Source of the DNA: Ceratodon purpureus
Taxonomy: Eukaryota > Streptophyta > Bryopsida > Pseudoditrichales > Ditrichaceae
DNA: 64,000 nt
Reading direction: 5' to 3'
Assembly: GCA_014871385.1 (NCBI GenBank)
Contig: CM026433.1
Location: 5,271,823-5,335,822, forward strand
The notes under the pieces were generated by a model. The model saw only the letters and a list, made by a program, of their open reading frames with translations, did no database searches and had not been told where the DNA came from. Shown in pieces: positions 58,772-64,000 of this stretch. How positions within the stretch are numbered: the first letter of the stretch is position 1; each line of letters begins with the position of its first letter. The position numbers were made by a program, and so were the translations under genes.

Positions 58772-59207
58772 CACTAGAGGAAAACCGAGGCTTAGGGGAC
58801 GTAAAAACGCGTCAAAGATGACACGGGCCCAGACTATACGAAATTAGTGTAGAAATCTAGTCCAAAGTGACGTAGTGTACGTCAAGTAGGGTTAACGTGC
58901 GAATGTCACATTTGACGCGGCTTTGACGCGAAATAAATTTACGTCACCTTGGATGTTACGAGTGACGTAGCAGCGTCAAGAGAGACAGAGAAGGTAGATT
59001 GGGCAGTGTAGAAAAGTAACTTTTAAAGGGGATTTTTACCTCGCAGTGATTTTCAAATGGCTAAGTACAGTAATATCCAAAGTCCGCACGTCACTTTTAA
59101 CATAGATGGGTGTCACGGATGTGTTTCTATGTTAAATTGTGTTAAAAGTGACGTTATTAGGAATCCGACGTGGAATGCGTTTCTGATGTGTCACACTCAC
59201 GTGGAAG

Positions 59208-59505
59208 CTATGGCTGACATGGACTCTAAGGTTTGACCTGGTCAACATCCCGGGGGTTGTCATTAGTGACGCGTTTGTTTCCAGTGACATAAAATCGCGT
59301 CACATATATGTTTCAGGAAACACATTGACTCAGCTGACGTGTCACGTGTGCGGATAATCTACGGCTGATGTGGCGTCTAGGGTTGACCTAGTCAACATTC
59401 TAGGGGTGTCAATAGTGACACGCGCGTTTCCAGTGACACAAAAATGCGTCAAATATGTGTTTCAAGAAACATATTGAATCAGCTGACGTGTCACGTGTGC
59501 GGAAA
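59208..59505 (+). repeat. 149-bp tandem duplication inside the nested CACTA
   Basis: Two copies share GTCAACAT(C/T), TTTCCAGTGACA and AGCTGACGTGTCACGTGTGC, with the last word starting at 59332 and 59481. The unit contains several TGACG motifs, so the duplication multiplied presumed binding sites. Confidence 0.75.
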
Positions 59506-59991
59506 CATTCATCCATGAAGGTCTTAGATTAGGGCTTTGAGCCTTGGTAGGGTTAGGGTAAGCCGCCACTTCGGCGGCTTCTTATCTTGTATTTGAGGGC
59601 TTGTTTTCAAGCTTTTTGTGTTTTCTTCCTACTCCATGGAGTGTCTCTCATTGTTTTCCCTGTCAGTCCTTGTTTCTTGTCCAAGTAAAGTGAGATTTGA
59701 GGAGATTGTAGATCTCTTGTAGGGCTTTCCAATGGTAGTAAGCACGTCCAATTCCGAGTTATAGGGAGTGAGATATCGCCTCCCGAAGATAGGGTTGTCA
59801 AAGGAGTGCGGCTGGAGGAAGGGTCTCGGATTTTTAGCAATCAGTCCTAGGATTTTTATCGTATGCTTCTGAGATTTTGAGGGTAGATGTACAATCAAGT
59901 TAGCTTTCCAAAAATCTAAGGCACACCTTAAACCAAGCTAGGATGGAGTAACGGCAACCTATAATCTGAAAGGTACTTCAATAAAATCCGA

Positions 59992-60020
59992 GGGGGGGGG
60001 GGGGGGGGGGGGGGAGGGGG
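59992..60020 (+). repeat. Poly-G tract
   Basis: 23 consecutive G residues, then A, then more Gs. Such a tract can form G-quadruplex structure and may be prone to assembly length error. Confidence 0.9.
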
Positions 60021-60977
60021 TTTCTTGTTCTCCATGTTCTTCTTGTCTCGATTCCTCTCTTGTTCCTTTCTTCACGTGATCTTGTTCCATTAACTTCCTT
60101 GTAATCAAATGCCACCTAAATCTTTACTCAAGTGTGATTGAATGATGTGTTGCTATGAACTCACCATGAGCACAATGATGTGGGTTGTGTAGATTAAGCA
60201 GGATCCAGCATGAGCAGCCCCTTACGTTACGTCATCCTACGTCTAAAGACGTTTCCCGAAACGCGTTAAATTATGTGACATATGTCTTTATCAGCGTCAA
60301 GTTGAACACTACATTGTGTTTCTTTTTACACAACATTCAAATTGAATGCGTCACTTTTGACGTGGCAAACATGATCCTACGTCTAATGACGTTTCCGTAA
60401 ACGCATTAAAATAAGTGACGCTTGTGTTTATCAGCGTCAAACAGCGTCAAATTTAACGTCCGGGACGCATCTGTCAAACAACCTCAAAAACGCGTCAAAA
60501 CTGACGTCCGTGACGTACTTCCAAAAAACCCCACTGCGTCAAAAGTAACAGAAAATAACGTCACTTTTAACAAACGCATCGCACATATACGTCCAGTCCA
60601 CGATCATGCCACGTGTCAATATATGAGCCGTTGTAAAACCGATCGCCATGTCAGAATTTTGTGCCACTTCAGCAAATTTTTCATCCATGACGTGGTATCC
60701 ACCGTGTCTCCCGCAAACCGGAAAACGCCCACGTGGCAAAAAAGTTACTCTCTAAGTTACTGACCGCAGGTAAATTCACGAAGCAGTGTCACGTCAATGA
60801 GCGTCACAGGAAAGAGGCTGATGACGCTCCATGACGCGACACGTCAAGATCGATTTGACTCTCCAGACGTAGCGGTATTTTTTTGCGTCAAAAAAAAAAA
60901 CGCGTCAAAACGCGTTAAACGCTCTTAAAAAACGCGTCAAAACGCGTCACCAAAATCCCTGTTTTCCTCTAGTGTGA

Positions 60978-62037
60978 GCGTACCAATGATTATGTTGCAT
61001 ATCTCTTAAATTTAATTTCGGGAAATCACTGGTTTTATGTTCTTATTTGTTTAAACTTTGTGGTAATTAATGTACGGGTGATTCACCGAAACATCAACGC
61101 CTGTAGAAACCGTTTATACCATTTTTTATTTTTTTTTCTTCTCTCGGTGAATTGTTAATGTTTGATGCGTTTCTCCTGGTTTTCTAACTTGATGTTCGTG
61201 CTGACAATTTTCTGGTTAATGTTGCAGCATCTCCGCTCGAGACCTTTTCACTCTATGGTAATCTGTCGTTGCGTCCATGGTTTCGACTGATGTGCTGAAA
61301 TGTCTTCGACTCCATTTCGATCCAGTCCATACAGCGCAACTGGAACTGACACTGTAAGTTGTCCCTTACTGCTGATTCCTCAGTTAGAAGTTTTCTGATT
61401 ATGTGTTAATCCGTCTCACATGAACTATATGTATGTTGAGAATTCTGGCGTGGTATGAGTAGATTTCTTCGTTGGTACACAGAGTTCGTCTCCCTGGGAA
61501 ATGGATTTCAGTGGCTGGAGTTTGAATTAAATTAAATTAGTCTTCCTTCTCATTATCAGACCCCTTCGTTAATCATGGTAATTTCCGAAAATTAAATGCA
61601 TTGATATATAGTACAAATTAATTTTGGATAGTACCTGAATCCAATCCCCAACCCTCATGAGTGAGATTAGATAATCTGAATTAAGTGACAATGCTCCCAC
61701 ATTTGGAGAGAATCAAAATGAGTTACACACATGGTGATGCTTGACAAGTAGGTCCCCTCCTGTAATAATACCAATCATCGTCCCTAATGTGATGTCCTAT
61801 CGTCTAGAGAGTAGGTACGTTCGCACTAATTACAGCCTAAATCTCTAAACCTCGGTTGTCCCTCCTGATCGGCAAGTCAGGCCAACAAATACCTCTCACT
61901 CTCCTCTCTTGTATGCCTCATCTTACTGTCGATGCTCACTTGTTTCGCTCTTGTTCTTTACAGTGTATGTGTAGTAGTTCGTAGTTACTTCTCCAAGAGT
62001 CATCTGCAGTCGAATCTCTTTCTCTCCGGAGCTCGAC
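60978..62037. other. CACTA internal spacer right of the nested element
   Basis: AT-rich non-coding DNA. A short frame at 61000-61050 reads GNHWFYVLI but lacks further protease motifs. No feature supported. Confidence 0.4.
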
Positions 62038-62541
62038 ATGTCTTATGAGGTGATAGCATGTCATGGCGTTTTGCAGAAGCTTCTGTCTGAGGTTGCGAGG
62101 GGCCCTGACCCATGGGATTATGTTTTCACAGACCAGTCGTGGGAGGCACCTGCAATTTGCACCTTCGAGGACGTGGACAGGGCGAGAGCGGTTTGCAAGC
62201 TCTGGAAGAATACTGTGGATGCGTCTGCAGAGTACGCTACTATCCGCCTCGCAAGGTTCGAGTATGCACAAGTGGCCGCAGACAACTGGAACGAGAAAGC
62301 GGAGTTCGAGGCAGCGAGGTTCAACATGAGCTGGAATATATTCTCGACGTCTTGGGTGATGGCGGTGCCGTTTTCAGATGCGCGTTACCGGACGTTGCCG
62401 CTGGGAAGCTTCACGAACTCTGAGCTCCTTCACCTGCGTGAGCGTCTTTCTGGTCCGGGAAATACCCCGATCTGGCTCGAGGAGGGGCAGAAAATTAGCA
62501 ATCGTCCAGACATATGGGTGGCGCAGCATTCACGTGCTTAG
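62038..62541 (+). CDS. F-box-like ORF 2 of the CACTA element, 167 aa
   Basis: An uninterrupted ORF with ATG at 62038 and TAG at 62539-62541. The region ~residues 10-70 has an F-box-like look: LLSEVARGPDPWDYVF, then FEDVDRARAVCKLWKNTVDA and an aromatic/basic helix RLARFEYAQVA. The rest (AVPFSDARYRTLPLGSFTNS and following) is not recognised. In F-box proteins the VCKLW helix contacts SKP1. The Pro of the classical LP motif is missing, so the assignment is tentative. Codon use and GC are host-like. It lies in the right arm of the element, transcribed toward the end, and pairs with the smaller similar ORF at 51506. Confidence 0.5.
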   Translation: MSYEVIACHGVLQKLLSEVARGPDPWDYVFTDQSWEAPAICTFEDVDRARAVCKLWKNTVDASAEYATIRLARFEYAQVAADNWNEKAEFEAARFNMSWNIFSTSWVMAVPFSDARYRTLPLGSFTNSELLHLRERLSGPGNTPIWLEEGQKISNRPDIWVAQHSRA

Positions 62542-63502
62542 AGGTATCTCTCTCGGAGTTAAACGTCTGTCCTTCACTCCGAAGGTTCCGCTGTCGTTTT
62601 CCATGTGACCAGATCCTCAGATGTCTACGGGGGCGTTCAATGTCAGTAGTATTGGTTGTTAGTCCGATGTCGTGCTTAAGTCGGATGGATAAGTCTTGTC
62701 CTGGTGTACTGGATACAGGGGTTTTGCAGTTCCTTTCAGTACTCAACCCAGAATCTAGATTACGGTGCACGTCCTACGTCGCTATCTAGTAGTGCATGAA
62801 CAGAGTACTCAGACATATTTAGTTTTTGTTTAATTTTGTCGGCGGAGGACGTTGATATTCCCCATCCGCTAGGTTTCTTTTGTTCCGCTCTGTCATCTGG
62901 CAGCCGGGACCTCTGTATGTTTTCGGAATATCTAATATGGAATATGTTTCTTTTCGTTATAAATTCTCCCCCGACGGCCTTCTCTCTTTGTTTTTGTTAC
63001 TCGACCCGGAGTGTGTTCTGATTTCTGTTTGATTTCCACATTTCGAATGCCATTTAAACCATTAGTCTCTACGGTAGTTTTTACTTCTGAAATCTGACTC
63101 GGTTTCATATCCGCCGACCAAGCCGAGCTTGGAACCCTAATCTCAGGGAACATGGCATGATCGTCATTATCTTCTTTAAAAAATAGATGCCTGAAACACC
63201 TTATGTTCCAAATCACATCTGTGGACTATATCTACAAATTACGTACATGTTGTCACAATGTACACATCGTCTGCAAAATGTCTGGAACAGAAATGAACAT
63301 ATTCGCTTTAATCCACAAGTCTTGCCACATCGGACTACCACGTCATCATCCCTACATGGCCCATCTAAAACTCTTGATGGTAACAACAAGTTTCACTTGA
63401 TACGACAGGCGTCCCTCTTGGTAACTAAACCGCAGGATTGAATTCCGGGTCTCCTCTTGTTTGGAACAGGTTTCTCTTGATTTTTACTTGCTGGCAGACC
63501 CA
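62542..63502. other. Right subterminal region of the CACTA element
   Basis: No coding feature was supported. GTTTCTCTTGAT and CTCCTCTTGTTTGG occur at about 63448-63480, matching the words at the left end and probably serving as TnpA-binding subterminal repeats. Confidence 0.5.
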
Positions 63503-63515
63503 TTTCCTTGTAGTG
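63503..63515 (-). repeat. Right terminal inverted repeat of the large CACTA element
   Basis: TTTCCTTGTAGTG, reverse complement of the left end, followed by the GAC target duplication at 63516-63518. Confidence 0.92.
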
Positions 63516-64000
63516 GACTTAAAAGGCATCCAATAACTTTTGCTAGAAAGTGGGCTTGCAGGCCAGGAATCATCCCCAGTGCGGAAGCATGTATGTGGCA
63601 GATTACAAATCCTCGGTTGGGATGGAGGGCACGACGTTTTGGCGTGCACCTGACTTGCTTGCGGTCCGGAAGCGTGGAGTTGCCGTTCTCGCGGGCTTTA
63701 GACGTTTCCAGTTACAGTATGACATTGTACGAGGTCCGGACCGGGCACATTCCTTTCGAATATGGCTGTGGTCATAGTTCCGATAGTGTCTCTGCATCGC
63801 AGCTGACGACACAGTGTCCATGTCCAGCGACCTGTTGTACCATGTGCCAAACGAGGTTACTCGCTACAGGTTACTGGCAGCGTAAATCTGTGCCACATGG
63901 ATCCAAACCGGAGGTTACTGCATGGACATTCTTGGGTGACACTCAGTCATAGTGAGGAAAGACAGAGGTTGAGTGGTGCTCAAGTCTCTCGATTTGCAGC
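63516..64000. other. Host flank right of the CACTA element
   Basis: Starts with the GAC target duplication. The remaining ~480 bp show no recognised gene. A plus-strand frame continues through it without a family signature. This was contiguous with 44549 before insertion. Confidence 0.45.

Larger units (their letters stand above)
58772..60974. mobile_element. Nested 2203-bp non-autonomous CACTA element
   Basis: It begins CACTAGAGGAAAAC and ends GTTTTCCTCTAGTG, a perfect 14-bp inverted repeat. TGA flanks it at 58769-58771 and 60975-60977. Its terminal sequence differs from the host CACTA's, so it belongs to another subfamily. Both subterminal regions are packed with TGACG, GCGTCA and AACGCGTCA words in both orientations, most likely transposase-binding repeats. 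The core (about 59510-60180) lacks them, has a 23-G run at 59992-60014 and encodes nothing recognisable, so it may be captured or inserted host DNA. Confidence 0.92.
44553..63515. mobile_element. Full-length 18,963-bp CACTA (En/Spm) transposon
   Basis: The left end reads CACTACAAGGAAAATGACC and the right end ATTTCCTTGTAGTG, a 13-bp inverted repeat of CACTACAAGGAAA. GAC flanks both sides (44550-44552 and 63516-63518), the 3-bp duplication expected for CACTA elements. Inside are TnpA-like and Tnp2/TnpD genes on opposite strands, a BRCT-like gene and two F-box-like ORFs. Subterminal GTTTCTCTTG words occur near both ends. A second, smaller CACTA element is nested at 58772-60974. All transposition gene models are open through splicing, so this copy may be or recently have been autonomous. 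Confidence 0.92.

Noticed and set aside
60990-61060. GNHWFYVLI-like text suggesting a Ulp1 protease in the CACTA element
   Set aside because: Only the His-Trp motif is seen; the Asp, Gln and Cys motifs are absent, stops precede it in the frame, and joining across the nested element does not give an open frame.

Overview
This window looks like nuclear DNA of a land plant. The only two apparently intact host genes have plant features: many short GT-AG introns and a full-length plant-type phosphatidylinositol 4-kinase alpha. They sit in a transposon-rich setting with CACTA, Helitron, L1-type LINE, MITE and solo-LTR-like sequences. A moss or other bryophyte is my guess from the overall character of the genes and repeats; the sequence does not prove it. 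All gene models were built by eye from reading frames, splice signals and remembered protein families. No database or transcript evidence was available.

Layout. 1-6850: AT-rich intergenic DNA with small tandem and inverted repeats, a miRNA-like hairpin, one copy of a ~290-bp dispersed repeat and a possible LTR edge. 6855-8953 (-): a broken coiled-coil gene of unknown family, followed by plus-strand fragments of another coiled-coil gene with a ~171-bp solo-LTR-like sequence between them (9258-9732). 9848-21596 (-): a complete 26-exon PI4K alpha gene, predicted 2049 aa. 21597-23060: its 5' region and an orphan exon-like segment. 23062-23406: a near-perfect fold-back MITE with a TA target duplication. 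About 24000-32600: a very A+T-rich, decayed Helitron encoding, in order, a DUF6570-like domain, an HUH Rep, a Pif1-type helicase and a Ulp1-like cysteine protease. A 918-bp element sits inside its helicase with a 5-bp duplication. 32622-34900: the second copy of the dispersed repeat, then degenerate repeats. 34930-38715: a decayed L1-type LINE that keeps its 5' part but lacks reverse transcriptase. 40984-43310 (+): a two-exon gene for a 641-aa Lys/Glu/Asp repeat protein (KED-like).

44553-63515 is a whole 18,963-bp CACTA (En/Spm) transposon. It has CACTACAAGGAAA terminal inverted repeats and a GAC target duplication on both sides. It carries a five-exon TnpA-like gene (-), a four-exon TnpD/Tnp2 transposase gene (+), a three-exon gene with a BRCT-like domain (+) and two small F-box-like ORFs (+). 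A 2203-bp non-autonomous CACTA element from a different terminal-repeat subfamily is nested in its right part, with its own TGA duplication and dense TGACG/CGCGTCA repeats.

How the parts relate. TnpD is the predicted catalytic transposase. The TnpA-like protein probably binds the subterminal repeats, by analogy with En/Spm. The BRCT-like and F-box-like ORFs are cargo or accessory genes of unknown role and are the most novel part of this element. The Helitron and LINE are dead copies. PI4K alpha is a housekeeping lipid kinase, and the KED-like gene is probably a host gene of unknown function.
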